DNA of 64,000 bases from Streptomyces sp. NBC_01549 (GTDB lineage: Bacteria > Actinomycetota > Actinomycetes > Streptomycetales > Streptomycetaceae), in contig NZ_JAPEPW010000002.1 in the NCBI RefSeq assembly GCF_026339955.1, positions 62,001 to 126,000 of the forward strand. Direction: 5' to 3'. This document shows positions 1 through 8,962 of this stretch, piece after piece. The notes beneath the pieces are model-generated. The model was not told the origin of the DNA. It saw only the letters and a program-made list of their open reading frames with translations, and made no database searches. Position numbers and translations under genes: made by a program. Position 1 is the stretch's first letter, and the number at the start of each line of letters is the position of its first letter.

Positions 1-255
1 GTGGCGATCTTCCTGGTCGCCGCGACGGGACGCGCCAGCCACGCCTTGCCCGCCTGGGTCACGTGGAGCGGCATCGTGATCGGGGTGGCCGGCGTATTGT
101 CGATGAGCTCGCTCGTCGCCGAAGGCGGCTCGGTCTTCATCCCGGTCGGTCGTTTCCTTGGCTTCGTCTGGTTCGTCGCGCTCAGCGTGTTGCTGTGGCG
201 GCGCGGTGGGCGGACGGATGATCTCACCGGTTCCAGCACGCCGCGGTATCTGTGA
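1..255 (+). CDS. C-terminal part of a polytopic membrane protein (cut by window edge)
   Basis: The reading frame is open from base 1 and stops at 253-255. The 84 visible residues hold two hydrophobic stretches (about residues 18-38 and 46-66) separated by a short loop, then a basic, polar tail, as at the end of a multi-spanning inner-membrane protein. The GTG at base 1 need not be the true start because the gene probably begins outside the window. No family-diagnostic motif is visible, so no function is assigned. Confidence 0.5.
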   Translation: MAIFLVAATGRASHALPAWVTWSGIVIGVAGVLSMSSLVAEGGSVFIPVGRFLGFVWFVALSVLLWRRGGRTDDLTGSSTPRYL

Positions 256-362
256 GGCCGACGCCGAGCAGGAGCGTGGAAACCGGATCTGTGGTCACCG
301 TCGGCGGCCGTCGTCCCCATGGGGAAACGGGCGCTGTCGGAGATCTTGTAACCGATTAGCGG

Positions 363-433
363 TCATGGGCTGTGAAGGATGCGTTTGCGGAGAAGCGAGA
401 GGTGCGCGCGACCGAAGCCCATGCGCCGGTCAG
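363..433 (-). pseudogene. ISL3-family transposase, 3' end remnant
   Basis: Read on the minus strand, the last codons give RMGFGRAHLSLLRKRILHSP and a stop, the C-terminal signature of ISL3-type DDE transposases. The same ending, slightly diverged, occurs at 26425-26500. Everything upstream is missing, so only the IS end is left. Confidence 0.55.
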
Positions 434-501
434 TCAACGTGACAGCGCCTCGCTGTCCGATGCGTGTCAGAGCTCGCAGTCCCATCCTGAAGTAGCTGCA
501 T

Positions 502-768
502 TTGAGTGGTTCACGGCCGGACCGATGCGGCGCCGAAGTCCGCATGGTCGCCACTGTGGACAACCGACGCACAGTCGGGCCCCTACCCGCCCTGCACGCC
601 TTCGCCGACGGCCTTCGGCGTGATTACCAGGCTGTCACCGCGGGCCTTACGCTGCCCTGGAGTTCCGGCCCTGTCGAAGGCCACGTCAACCGGATCAAGA
701 TGCTGAAGCGACAGATGTATGGGAGAGCCGGCTTCGCACTACTCCGCAAACGAGTCCTCCTGGCCTGA
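502..768 (+). pseudogene. ISL3-family transposase, C-terminal fragment
   Basis: The frame encodes the C-terminal part of an ISL3-family DDE transposase. The giveaway is the SSGPVEGHVNRIKMLKR stretch followed by YGRAGFALLRKRVLL, which contains the last conserved acidic residue (E of VEGH). An intact family member is over 400 residues; only about 75 are recognisable here. It lies opposite to the ISL3 end at 363-433, so two copies or an inverted copy once occupied this spot. Confidence 0.7.
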
Positions 769-812
769 CCCAAACCACACTCCGTCACCCCGTCACGGAA
801 ATCTTGACTGAG

Positions 813-1346
813 CCTCTCCATGACGCCGCCGCACGCGAGGACGTGGTCGCAGCGAGGACGCACCAACGTGGTGCGGGTCCGCGGCCGCTCCCGCAGACGC
901 GTCTCCATCGCCGCGCTGACCTGCTACAAACCCGGCCACAGGTCGCGTCTGATCTACCGGCCCCGCCGTGACGACGGCAACCACGACGGCCGCAAGAGCT
1001 TCTCCTGGCGTGACTACCGGGACCTGCTCATCGCGGCCCACCAGCAACTCGGCGGACCGATCGTGCTCGTGTGGGACAACCTCAACGTCCACAAGGCTGC
1101 AGGCCTGCGGGAGTTCCCGAGACCCGGGACTGGCTGACCATCTACTACCTGCCGCCCTATGCCCTCGACGTCAATCCCGTCGAGGGCATCTGGTCCCTGC
1201 TACGGCGCGGATGGCTCTCCAGCGTCGCCTTCACCACCCCAGAGCACCTCATGCAGCGCGTGCGAAGCGGCCTCCGCCACATCCAGTACCGCAACCACCT
1301 CATAGACGGCTGCCTTACCGAGACAGGACTGACGATCAGCCCGTGA
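813..1346 (+). pseudogene. IS630-family transposase, 5'-truncated and frameshifted
   Basis: The DDE core of an IS630-type transposase is split over two frames. The first part carries RVRGRSRRRVSIAAL, the HDGRKSFSW region and the second catalytic aspartate in IVLVWDNLNVHKA. The frame shifts near 1125, and the rest continues with YYLPPYALDVNPVEGIW, holding the catalytic acidic residue of the PVEGIW motif. The N-terminal HTH half, about 130 residues, is absent and replaced by the ISL3 fragment. Some IS630 elements use programmed frameshifting, but the missing N-terminus makes this copy dead. Confidence 0.75.
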
Positions 1347-1526
1347 TCACCGACGGGACATCACGAGCTCAACGTCCGTGACGGAGGACCGGGCAGTCCA
1401 CCCTGGGATCGAGCTTGGGCAAGTGTCAGTCCAGCCAGGTGATCAGCGCGTTGCCGTCCTGGCCTGCTGCTTGGAAGTACGGCGCCAGGGGGAGGTCCCG
1501 GGAGGGTGTGTGACAGGCCCGACAGT

Positions 1527-2066
1527 TCATTGGATCAGGTCGGTGTGTGGATGTTCGGGAGAGATCGGACAAACGTAGAGCTGCATATGGTCCGTGCTGC
1601 CGACTTCGACCTTCGTCGGCTGCACCGGGTCCTGGCCGGCGTCATGAGTCGCGTAGGCGGCGGCTTGGTCTTCGTATGGCGCCCAGCCGCGTAGCTCACC
1701 ACCGTCCCATTCGAAGGAGGCGATGGTCAGCAGCGGGACCATCTGAGCGTCGCAGACAGCGCAGAATCGGCGATACGGGTCGGTGCGGCCCCACCGAGGC
1801 CAGCCGCCGACCTTCCAGCCGGGAGCGTCAGCCAGATTGCCGTCATAGAACTCCGCCGGATAGTCCGCGTACGAGCTGTCCACGCCGACGCCAGCTGCCT
1901 GCCACCTGCTCCAGTCCCCCACCGCCAGCCGCATCTCCGGGCTCAGATCAAGGCTGTTGGGATACTCGGTGACTGCTTCTGGTGCCAGCAGACACGGCTC
2001 CGGCACATAGCCTCGCCAGTCCGCCTCGTACGGTTCCGGCGGAGTGGCGACGATTTCGATGGTCAT
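1527..2066 (-). CDS. DUF1963-like (YwqG-type) hypothetical protein
   Basis: A 179-residue soluble protein. Its middle holds GGWPRWG, then a CAVCDAQM Cys-x-x-Cys pair, the block PLLTIASFEWDGG and a C-terminal LYVCPISPEHPH. This order of a GGxPxW motif, a CxxC zinc-knuckle-like pair and a late Cys/His cluster is characteristic of Streptomyces DUF1963-type proteins, whose function is unknown. The ATG at 2066 precedes the first conserved residues, but its Shine-Dalgarno is weak. Both sides are IS debris, so the gene is probably a survivor rather than part of an operon. Confidence 0.65.
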   Translation of the reverse strand: MTIEIVATPPEPYEADWRGYVPEPCLLAPEAVTEYPNSLDLSPEMRLAVGDWSRWQAAGVGVDSSYADYPAEFYDGNLADAPGWKVGGWPRWGRTDPYRRFCAVCDAQMVPLLTIASFEWDGGELRGWAPYEDQAAAYATHDAGQDPVQPTKVEVGSTDHMQLYVCPISPEHPHTDLIQ

Positions 2067-2378
2067 GCACTCGTCGCTTTCCTGCGTACACGCACCGCCG
2101 GGGGCGCGGTCCGTTCACCCGATCGCGCCTGCCCTGTCGACGACGGCGCTGGCGGATGGGACCGGAATGACGACCACGCGCACGTGGAGCCGACGGACCG
2201 CCAGGTCGCGGACGACTTCGGGGGTGGCATTGAAATCGCATGGCGTTGTCGACCACTGGCAGGTCCGGCAACGAGACCTGGGGCAGCGGCAACGTGATGG
2301 CCACGGCCGCCTCCATGGGCTTGTCACCGACATCACCGCCCAGCGTGGCCTGCGCGCTGTTGCGGGGCAACCATCTGG
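2067..2378. other. Gene-poor stretch
   Basis: Only overlapping low-complexity frames are present. A minus-strand frame contains a short hydrophobic run (AVAITLPLPQVSLPDLP) with no conserved partner. I see nothing I can call a gene. Confidence 0.4.
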
Positions 2379-2558
2379 CTATTCGCGCTGGTTCAAAGCC
2401 CTGGTCAACTGCCGGTTGGCTTCCCGGGCGGCCTCCAGTTCGGCCTCGCGCTCCTCCAAGGACGCGGTCAGGTCGACGTTGTGCTGTTCGAGCCGGGTAA
2501 TCGTGCGTGAACGGGTCCGGCACGGGCCGCAGGGCACACGAGCGTCGTTGGAGCACAT
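2379..2558 (-). CDS. Small coiled-coil protein with a CGPC motif
   Basis: A 59-codon gene. The ATG at 2558 is preceded by GTGAGGAGGC, a near-perfect Shine-Dalgarno at good spacing, which makes this small frame credible. The product begins with a cysteine cluster (VPCGPCRTRSR). From about residue 25 to 57 it is a heptad-like charged helix (LEERE, AELEAAREA) typical of a coiled coil. It starts 7 bp after the stop of the gene at 2565-2843 and is probably co-transcribed with it. CGPC resembles a redox or metal site, but no family is recognised. Confidence 0.55.
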   Translation of the reverse strand: MCSNDARVPCGPCRTRSRTITRLEQHNVDLTASLEEREAELEAAREANRQLTRALNQRE

Positions 2559-2564
2559 GCCTCC

Positions 2565-2843
2565 TCACTCGACAGCCGAGGAGGTCCGGTCAGAGCCGGG
2601 GCTGTCGGGAATTCGCAAGAGCCTTGGAGCAGTGGCTTCTTCTCCGTGCTCCTTCGTCCAGGTCCGGAGCGTGTACAGACGGCCGTCGTCGGTCTCCTCG
2701 GCAAGAACGATCTTCACCTCGGACAGGCTTCCGTGGCTGCCCACCCACTCTCGGTACCGGTCGAGAGCCGTGTCGGGGTTGGCCCACGTTCCTTCGACGG
2801 CCGGGCCGTCGGGCGTGAACTGCATCCTGACGTGGTACGTCAT
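2565..2843 (-). CDS. Small conserved hypothetical protein next to a Y-family polymerase remnant
   Basis: The start is the ATG at 2843, chosen because CAGGAGGGG lies 4-5 bases upstream. The 92-residue product opens MTYHVRMQFTPDGP, then has a repeated W/Y-rich stretch (TWANPDTALDRYREW) and ends with a polar tail. In actinomycetes I associate this kind of short protein with genes just downstream of DinB-like polymerases; the remnant of such a polymerase lies immediately upstream, which fits. The reading frame also runs open upstream into that remnant, so a longer frame exists but is not the likely gene. Role unknown. Confidence 0.6.
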   Translation of the reverse strand: MTYHVRMQFTPDGPAVEGTWANPDTALDRYREWVGSHGSLSEVKIVLAEETDDGRLYTLRTWTKEHGEEATAPRLLRIPDSPGSDRTSSAVE

Positions 2844-2899
2844 CGGTCCCCTCCTGACTGCCACTGCCCGGAAGCGTCCACGTCGGCGGCTTGCGGCTG

Positions 2900-3151
2900 A
2901 CAGTCGCGCGCCGATCGCGAGGGGTGCGGGGTAGAGCATGCTGTGCCCGTATCGGGCGCGGGCGCGGTCAGCGACGGCTTCGATCGCGAGGGGCTTGTCG
3001 TCGGCGGTGTCGAGGGTGAGCTGGCGAGTGGCCATGGCAGCGGGCCGAAGGGCGTCGGCGCGCAGTGCGATGTCCCGTACCCGGGCGCGCTGCAGGCCGA
3101 GGGATTCGTACAGGGCACAGGCGGTACGCGCCAGGAGCGGGGTGTCAATCC
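2900..3151 (-). pseudogene. Y-family DNA polymerase (DinB/ImuB-like), C-terminal fragment
   Basis: About 80 residues resemble the little-finger end of actinobacterial Y-family translesion polymerases: LLARTACALYESLGLQRARV, a beta-rich RQLTLD segment and the terminal helix IEAVADRARARYG. The catalytic palm with its acidic residues is missing. The 5' side abuts an IS3 transposase end at about 3170, so the truncation is probably IS-mediated. A functional copy would act in error-prone lesion bypass; this one cannot. Confidence 0.6.
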
Positions 3152-3171
3152 CCTCGGACTGTGGAGATCTT

Positions 3172-3310
3172 CTAAGCGGCCAGCTCCAAGGCGGAGTTGG
3201 CGCGGTGGTCGTGCTCGTAGTCGATCGGACTCTGATACCCACATACGCTGTGTAGTCGGTGTGTGTTGTAGAAGCCGGTGATCCAGGTCGCGAGCCCGTA
3301 GCGACGCCCT
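3172..3310 (-). pseudogene. IS3-family transposase (OrfB), 3' fragment
   Basis: The minus strand encodes WITGFYNTHRLHSVCGYQSP followed by IDYE and a stop about 15 codons later. This is the final motif of IS3-family OrfB (FYNxxRxHS..GYxSPxxYE). Upstream the frame degenerates. The fragment ends beside the truncated polymerase. Confidence 0.75.
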
Positions 3311-3723
3311 GTTATCCGTTCGGACCTCTTGCACGTACCCATCGCTGGGGAGTGTGTGCGAGGGCACGGTAGGAGCAGATCAGAAGTGGTCCATGAGGAC
3401 GTGGGCCTGGCCTGTACCCCGTACCGGGGAGCGCAAGGCCGGGGAGTTCGTTCTGCCAGGTCAGGCGAGGCGCCATCGGAGCCGTCGCCCGCGACACGCC
3501 GCGCAGTTCGCACCCTGGGACAGAGATAGGAGTTCCGGGCCGTGACGGGAGCTCAGGAGCGACAGTACGCATCACGCAGCACACCCCGTCCCCGCCCGGC
3601 TCAAGCGACAGACCTCAGCCCGGATCGCCCCCGTAACGAAACGGTGCGAGCAGACGTGCTGCCGACATCCCGTCTGCTCGGCGGGTAGTGGCTGCGCCAC
3701 ACCGGGCCCTTACATGGCCGTGG
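3311..3723. other. Gene-poor stretch
   Basis: Contains short overlapping frames without conserved motifs. The part next to 3311 may be decayed IS3 sequence. No gene, RNA or clear repeat is recognised before the esterase stop at 3724. Confidence 0.4.
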
Positions 3724-5283
3724 TCATCCGAGGGCGTTCCAGAACGCGCAGTGGTGGCGGGGCTGTGCCGTGCGGGTGGGGACGATGTGGTCCGGCGCCA
3801 GGGACAGCGCCGTCTGGCGCGCCCAGTGGGGCGACGACGGGCCGTTGGGGTCGGCGGTGCGGGCGAAGCGGGTCCAGTAGTCGATCATGGTGTCGGCCAG
3901 CCGGTGCTGTGCCGCGGTCAGGTCACGGGGGCGGCGGCCCAGGTCGAACAGGTAAGGGAGTTCGCTCGCGTGCGGTGCGCCGAGCGGGAACGGCGGTGTG
4001 CCCGAGGTGACGGGCGGGGCGTGCTCGTCGGCGAACTCGTAGCGCCAGACGGGCACATGGGCGGCGAGCAGGCCCTCGGCGCGCGCCGTCGGGCAGGCGA
4101 AGTCGGCGTCGCCGATGACCGCGCCGAACACCGGTCCCCCGTCGGTGCGGTGCACCGGATACTCCCGGACGATCGTCTTCGCCTGCCCCGGCGAGGGGAA
4201 GAAGGCGGCCACGACGTCGGGCCAGGTGTCCGGGCTGACGGGATGGCCGGCCTGGACAATCCCGGCGGCCCAGCCGTTGCCCTCGTCGTGGTTGTTGCCG
4301 ATGAGCACGGGAACGTGGTGGAAGCGGCCGGCGGCGATCGCCGCCGCGGGGTCGCTGGGCAGCAACGGGGTGGTGTGAGCGGGCTGTTGCTCGGTGTCCT
4401 GGGCCGCGAGCAGACGGGAAACGCCCACCCGTCGCAGGCAGGCCAGAACGTCCCGGGCGGAGCCGCAGCCGACCTTTGCCGCGAGGTCCGCGCCCGCGGC
4501 GCGCGCCGCGTTCAGGGGGACAGAGGACGGGGCGAACGGCCGGTCGGGGCGGCCTGTGCAGGGGCCGCTCTCGATGATCGCCCGGTCGAAGAGTCCTACG
4601 GCGGCGGGTGAGGCGAGCTGGGCGCAGACGCTGTAGCCCCCCGCCGACTCACCGGCCAGCGTTACGTTGTGCGTGTCGCCGCCGAAGGCGCCGATCTCGG
4701 TGCGGACCCAGTGCAGCGCCGCCTGCTGGTCGGCCAGGCCGAAGGTGCCAGAGCCGGGCAGCCCCCTGTGCGCGAGGAAACCGAGGGCGCCGAGGCGGTA
4801 GTTGACGGTGACGACCACGGCGTCGCCGCGGGTGGCCATGCGGTGGGCGTCGTAGGAGTTGCCCGCTCCGGTGGTGAAGCCGCCGCCGTGCAGCCACACG
4901 ATCACCGGCCGGGGGCGTGCCGGTCCTGCGCTGTCGGGCGTCGTGACGTTGAGGTGGAGACAGTCCTCGTCGGTGCTGCCGCCGGGCACCTCGCCGGCCG
5001 GCTGCGGGCAAGCGCTCGCGGGCCGGGTCGCGTCCCGTACCCCGGACCAGGGTGCCGCGCGGCGGGGCGGCGCCCAGCGCAGCCTGCCGACCGGGGGCGC
5101 CGCGTAAGGGATGCCTTCGAAGGTGCGGTAGCCGTCGTGGGCGGCGCCCCGCACCGGGCCGTCGTGAGTGCGTACCGTGGTGGTGGGCCGGGCAGGCTCG
5201 GGCGAGGGTATTGCGGACCAGGCCGTCGCGAGTACGACGGTCAGGGCGCAGCCCAGGGTGGTCAGGACGCGGTGCATGGTCAT
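3724..5283 (-). CDS. Secreted type-B carboxylesterase
   Basis: A 519-residue alpha/beta-hydrolase of the carboxylesterase type B (para-nitrobenzyl esterase) family. It hydrolyses carboxylic esters; the natural substrate cannot be told. Residues 1-28 form a signal peptide with a hydrophobic core (LGCALTVVLATAW). The family landmarks follow in order: EDCLHLNV (about 106-113), the oxyanion-hole LHGGGF (131-136) and the nucleophile elbow GESAGG with Ser213. Later come an acidic residue in the NNHDEGN region and a catalytic His in GAPHASELPY. Length is normal for the family. The stop of the GPP34 gene lies 21 bp upstream, so the two may share a transcript. Confidence 0.85.
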   Translation of the reverse strand: MTMHRVLTTLGCALTVVLATAWSAIPSPEPARPTTTVRTHDGPVRGAAHDGYRTFEGIPYAAPPVGRLRWAPPRRAAPWSGVRDATRPASACPQPAGEVPGGSTDEDCLHLNVTTPDSAGPARPRPVIVWLHGGGFTTGAGNSYDAHRMATRGDAVVVTVNYRLGALGFLAHRGLPGSGTFGLADQQAALHWVRTEIGAFGGDTHNVTLAGESAGGYSVCAQLASPAAVGLFDRAIIESGPCTGRPDRPFAPSSVPLNAARAAGADLAAKVGCGSARDVLACLRRVGVSRLLAAQDTEQQPAHTTPLLPSDPAAAIAAGRFHHVPVLIGNNHDEGNGWAAGIVQAGHPVSPDTWPDVVAAFFPSPGQAKTIVREYPVHRTDGGPVFGAVIGDADFACPTARAEGLLAAHVPVWRYEFADEHAPPVTSGTPPFPLGAPHASELPYLFDLGRRPRDLTAAQHRLADTMIDYWTRFARTADPNGPSSPHWARQTALSLAPDHIVPTRTAQPRHHCAFWNALG

Positions 5284-5303
5284 CGTCTCCCCATCCGGTC
5301 AGG

Positions 5304-5945
5304 TCAGCTGCCGCCCATGCCGCCCTGCGCGGCGATCATGGTCGTCGGTAGCGCGCGTACGGCTTTCTCCAGTCCGGGCGCCAGGGCGCCGAGGCACCCC
5401 GTGCAGGCGTCGATACGTGCCCGGAAGGTCTTCTGGTCCTGCCGTGACACGACCGAGCGGACGCCGCCCGCCACGGCCAGCGCCAGCAGCGCGGCGTCGG
5501 CGGCGGGGATCTCCCCCACGGGGCCGTCTCCGTGCAGCGCCGCGGACACGCGGCCGCGGAGCGCGGCGGGCACGGCGCGGTCCGTCACGGTCAGCCGCCA
5601 TGTGCCGAAGCGGGTGCGGGGCGCCTTCAGGGTGAGGAGTCCCGCCGCGCCAAGCCGGTCCTCCACCTCCGTCAGGGTCCGCTTGCGGTGGCGGCGCATG
5701 AGGTGCTTCCAGCCGTGCCCGGCGCCGGCGGCGTCGCGCAGCACGCCATCCAGGACCAGGTCGCCGGTCGGCTCCGTGCCGGACACGGTAACCGTGCCGC
5801 CCACCTCACCCAGCCGGCCGCGCAACGCGAGGTCGGTCAGGGCGGCGGCACGGACCAGCAGCTGGGCCCGGGAACGGTCGTAGAGGCCTTCGGCCACGTC
5901 GTCGTAGGCGAGCAGATACATGAGGCAGGCCAGGTCGTCGATCAC
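5304..5945 (-). CDS. GPP34 (GOLPH3-like) family protein
   Basis: A 213-residue, mostly helical protein. It has the GPP34 pattern: an N-terminal hydrophobic helix ending in LLAYDDVAEG, the ALTDLALRGRL helix, a short beta hairpin and a long central helix with the basic HLMRRHRKRTL stretch. In eukaryotes GOLPH3 binds phosphatidylinositol 4-phosphate on the Golgi. Actinobacterial homologues are numerous and uncharacterised, so the membrane-surface role is inferred. The start is the GTG at 5945. The gene is followed 21 bp later by the esterase and is separated from the response regulator by a terminator hairpin. Confidence 0.8.
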   Translation of the reverse strand: MIDDLACLMYLLAYDDVAEGLYDRSRAQLLVRAAALTDLALRGRLGEVGGTVTVSGTEPTGDLVLDGVLRDAAGAGHGWKHLMRRHRKRTLTEVEDRLGAAGLLTLKAPRTRFGTWRLTVTDRAVPAALRGRVSAALHGDGPVGEIPAADAALLALAVAGGVRSVVSRQDQKTFRARIDACTGCLGALAPGLEKAVRALPTTMIAAQGGMGGS

Positions 5946-6030
5946 ACCTCGACGCTAGGGCCGGCTACCCCGGCCACGGATCGGCCACGGGAACGGACCT
6001 GCACTGGGAGCGCAGGAGGACCGCGGCTCG

Positions 6031-6052
6031 GCCTCCTCCTTGAGGAGGAGGC
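6031..6052 (-). terminator. Hairpin terminator after the response regulator gene
   Basis: GCCTCCTCC and GGAGGAGGC form a perfect 9-bp stem with a TTGA loop. It lies 8 bp beyond the stop of the minus-strand response regulator and upstream of the GPP34 start. There is no T-run, as is usual for high-GC terminators. Confidence 0.6.
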
Positions 6053-6059
6053 GGCGTTG

Positions 6060-6719
6060 TCAAGGACGGCGCGGCCGCACGAGGCCGTGGTCGTAGGCGG
6101 CGACGACGGCCTGGACGCGGTCGCGCAGGCCCAGTTTGCGCAGCACCGCGGTGACATGGTTCTTGACGGTGGCCTCCGACAGGCGCAGCCGCTCGGCGAT
6201 CTCCGCGTTCGACAGCGCCTGCCCGATCAGGGTGAGCACCTCCCGCTCCCGGCCGGAGAGGTCCTGCAGGGAGGACGGCGGCGCCGGGTCAGGCGTGGTG
6301 CGCAGGAACCGGTCGAGGACACGGCTCAGCACGGCCGGCGCCAGCAGTGCGTCACCGCGCGCCGTGAGGCGGATCGCGTCGACGAGTTCGGCAGGGCGCA
6401 TGTCCTTGAGCAGGAAGCCGCTCGCCCCGGCCCGCAGCGCTGCGACCACGTGCGCGTCCACGTCCCACGTAGTCAGCACGAGCACCCGGGCCCGACTACC
6501 CGACTCCACAATCAGCCGTGTCGCCTCGATGCCGTCCACCACGGGCATGCGTACGTCCATCAGCACCACGTCGGGCGCCAGTTCCCGCACCAGCCGCACC
6601 GCCTCCCGGCCGTCGGACGCCTCACCGACCACCTCAAGATCGTCCCGGGCGTCGATGATCATGCGGAATCCTGTACGTACCAGGATCTGGTCGTCGGCCA
6701 CCACCACGCGCAGCGTCAT
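6060..6719 (-). CDS. NarL/LuxR-family response regulator
   Basis: A 219-residue two-domain regulator. The receiver domain (1-120) has the acidic pair VADD at 8-10, the phosphoacceptor Asp55 in VVLMDVRMP and the lysine in FLLKDMRP. The C-terminal LuxR-type HTH (about 150-215) contains LSGREREVLTLIG and LSNAEIAERLRLSEATVKNHV. The ATG at 6719 overlaps the kinase stop by ATGA, so the pair is translationally coupled; a longer frame upstream is only kinase antiphase. The partner is the kinase at 6716-7885. The controlled genes are unknown; the adjacent GPP34-esterase pair is a candidate. Confidence 0.9.
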   Translation of the reverse strand: MTLRVVVADDQILVRTGFRMIIDARDDLEVVGEASDGREAVRLVRELAPDVVLMDVRMPVVDGIEATRLIVESGSRARVLVLTTWDVDAHVVAALRAGASGFLLKDMRPAELVDAIRLTARGDALLAPAVLSRVLDRFLRTTPDPAPPSSLQDLSGREREVLTLIGQALSNAEIAERLRLSEATVKNHVTAVLRKLGLRDRVQAVVAAYDHGLVRPRRP

Positions 6720-7885
6720 GACGCACGCTCCACCGGCAGCCGCGCCGCCACCTCGAACCCGCCCCCGGGCAGCGGACCGGCGCGCAGACTGCCACCCACA
6801 AGCCGGACGCGCTCCTTCATCCCCACCAGACCGCGCCCCGCCCCCGCCGCGACCGAACCGCCCTGCGGCGTACGCCCGTTGTCGACCACCGTGACCTTCA
6901 CACACTCCCCTTCGGCCGTCACACGCACGCTCACCTCGTCGGCGCCCACCGCGTGGCGCAGCGTGTTCGTGAGGGCCTCCTGGACGATCCGGAACGCCGC
7001 CAGATCCACCGCAGCCGACAGCCCGTCGGTGGCGCCCTCGCGGTGCACACGCACGGTCATCCCGGTCGCACGCACGGTGTCGGCCAGCTCGTCCAGGCGC
7101 GCGAGCGACGGCCCCGGCTCCCGCTGCTCCCCGGCCCCTTCCTCCCCCTCACCGCGCCCGAACGCATGCAGCAGCAGCCGTAGTTCGCCCAGCGCCGAGC
7201 GGGCGCCCGTCTCGATGGCCCGCAACGCCTGACGCGCCTGTTCGGGCCGCTGGGTGAACACATCGTCGGCGGCGCCCGCCTGAATGACCATCACCGACAA
7301 GGTGTGCGCCACGACGTCGTGCACCTCGCGCGCGATCCGCGCCCGCTCCTCCACCATGGCCCGGCGCATCTCCGCCCGCGTCCGTGCCTGCTGCGCCCTG
7401 CGCCACTGCCCCGCGGTCCACGCCAGGACCACCGTCAGCAGATAGACCGCCAGACCCGCCAGGCCGCCCGCACCGAACGCCAGCGGCGCCGGCAGGCACA
7501 TCGCCGCGAGCGCCCGCACCGACACCTGCCGCGGCCTGGTGGCCGACAGTACGCACAACGCGACCTGTGCCGCGAGAAGTGCCCCCGTCAAGGTCACCGC
7601 GGGCAGCAGCGCCCACACCACGAGCCCCGTCGCCGCGGTCGCGGCCAGTACCGCGACCGGGGCGCGCGCCTGCCACCTCAGGGCGCAGACCTGCACGAGG
7701 ACCAGGACCAGGGCCACGGGCAGTCGCCGGCCGTGCCCCGCGCCGGCGACGAGCACCGAGGTGCCCAGGACGGCGAGCACCAGACCGGCCGACCCCCACC
7801 ACAGCGCCCGAGTCGCCCGGGACGACAGCTCGCCCCGCGCTTCCCCGACGAACACGTCGTCCGGCTCTCTGCTGCTGCGCTCCAT
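6716..7885 (-). CDS. Sensor histidine kinase, HisKA_3 (NarX/DesK-like) type
   Basis: A 389-residue membrane kinase. Residues about 25-165 carry four to five hydrophobic segments with very short loops, so there is little extracellular sensing domain. The dimerisation domain follows with phospho-acceptor His189 in REVHDVVAHTLS. The HATPase_c domain at about 280-385 has the N box (EALTNTLRHA), VVDNG and a GxGLVGMKERV lid. This is the usual architecture of kinases that pair with NarL-type regulators. It likely autophosphorylates and passes phosphate to Asp55 of the partner encoded just downstream. Confidence 0.9.
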   Translation of the reverse strand: MERSSREPDDVFVGEARGELSSRATRALWWGSAGLVLAVLGTSVLVAGAGHGRRLPVALVLVLVQVCALRWQARAPVAVLAATAATGLVVWALLPAVTLTGALLAAQVALCVLSATRPRQVSVRALAAMCLPAPLAFGAGGLAGLAVYLLTVVLAWTAGQWRRAQQARTRAEMRRAMVEERARIAREVHDVVAHTLSVMVIQAGAADDVFTQRPEQARQALRAIETGARSALGELRLLLHAFGRGEGEEGAGEQREPGPSLARLDELADTVRATGMTVRVHREGATDGLSAAVDLAAFRIVQEALTNTLRHAVGADEVSVRVTAEGECVKVTVVDNGRTPQGGSVAAGAGRGLVGMKERVRLVGGSLRAGPLPGGGFEVAARLPVERAS

Positions 7886-7894
7886 GCCCCGACC

Positions 7895-8232
7895 CTACCC
7901 AGCGGCGCAGGCCGGGCCGTTCAGGAGACAACCGCCTACCCGGTGGCCGTCGAGACTGGCAGCCGACGGAATGTGACACACCCCCGACCACGCCCGCACG
8001 GGGTGGTGACCTCCACGCGACTCGAACTCGGAGTCGGCCGCGACGGCAACCGACTCCGCTGTCGCGTAGACGCGCTGGAGTGAGGTGGCGGGCCCTCGGG
8101 GGATGGAGTATCCGGGGCCGACGTAGGTGTACGCCCAGCCCGTCTCCTCGTCCCAGCGGAGACGGATTCCGCCCGGGCCGACGCAGCGGCTCACATCCCA
8201 CCTCAGCCGGATGCGCATCCACTCTCCGGGCG
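7895..8232 (-). pseudogene. Unidentified gene remnant beside IS6 debris
   Basis: The minus-strand frame contains GGIRLRWDEETGWAYTY followed by a hydrophilic stretch and an alanine/valine helix (TAESVAVAADSEF). This looks like protein-coding sequence, and the RWDEExGW pattern recalls small Streptomyces DUF proteins. The 5' end runs into the IS6 remnant and the rest degrades into proline/arginine-rich antisense-like sequence. I cannot name the family. Confidence 0.3.
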
Positions 8233-8282
8233 GGCGCCCAGGTCGACGTGGACGATGCCCGGCAGGACACCGCGGTCGCCCG

Positions 8283-8705
8283 GGGCCGCACCGTAGGAAC
8301 GGAGCTTGTCCGTGACGACCACCCACGCCACCGCGCGGGTCTTCTTCATCAGCCTGCGGAAGAAGCGTCGGGAGGGGCCTTGTCCCGCCGGATCTGGACG
8401 AGGACGGCGAGTACGTTGCCGTCCTGGTCGCCAGCCCGCCACTGGTACTTCAGCCCCCCGTTGATCCTGACGAACACCTCGTCCAGGCGCCACTTGTCGC
8501 CAGGCCGGGGCCGGCGGCCGCGCGGTCCGTTCGCGTAGGCCTGGCCGAACGTGGCGTACCAGCGGCGGATGGCCTCGTAGGAGACGATGACGCCGTGCTG
8601 GAGCATCAGCTCCTCGACCTCGCGGTGGGACAGCGGGAAGCGGAAGTTCAGTCACACGCAGTGGGAGATCACCTCGACCGGGTACCGGTGCCCCCTGTAC
8701 GACGG
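8283..8705 (-). pseudogene. IS6-family transposase, interrupted by stop and frameshift
   Basis: The pieces follow the IS6 order: RGHRYPVEVISHCV, an in-frame TGA, NFRFPLSHREVEELM, IVSYEAIRRWYATFGQAYAN, the first catalytic Asp in KWRLDEVFVRING, WRAGDQDGN, a frameshift, then RFFRRLMKKTRA and VVTDKLRSYGAA. The last third, with the catalytic glutamate, is missing. At least one nonsense codon and one frameshift make it inactive. Confidence 0.8.
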
Positions 8706-8962
8706 CGACGTGCTCCCCACGGACGACCCCTCCCAGCGTGATCAACCAGAAGATCATCCCACCCGCACAGCCAACGTGACAGTGCCCACCGACCTGAACA
8801 GCCGCCCGCGCAAGGCGCTCAGCTGGGAAGCCCCAGCCGAGCGCCTGCCTGAGCTGCTCGCCACCACACAGCAGTGATCATGTGTTGCGACGACTACTGA
8901 AATTCGCCCGCACGTGTCTTCCACTGCGGCGCACCGGCCTTGGCACGTATGAACATCGGTCC

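Noticed and set aside
1100..1150. Programmed frameshifting in the IS630 remnant.
   Set aside because: The N-terminal half of the transposase is missing, so a functional frameshift is moot.
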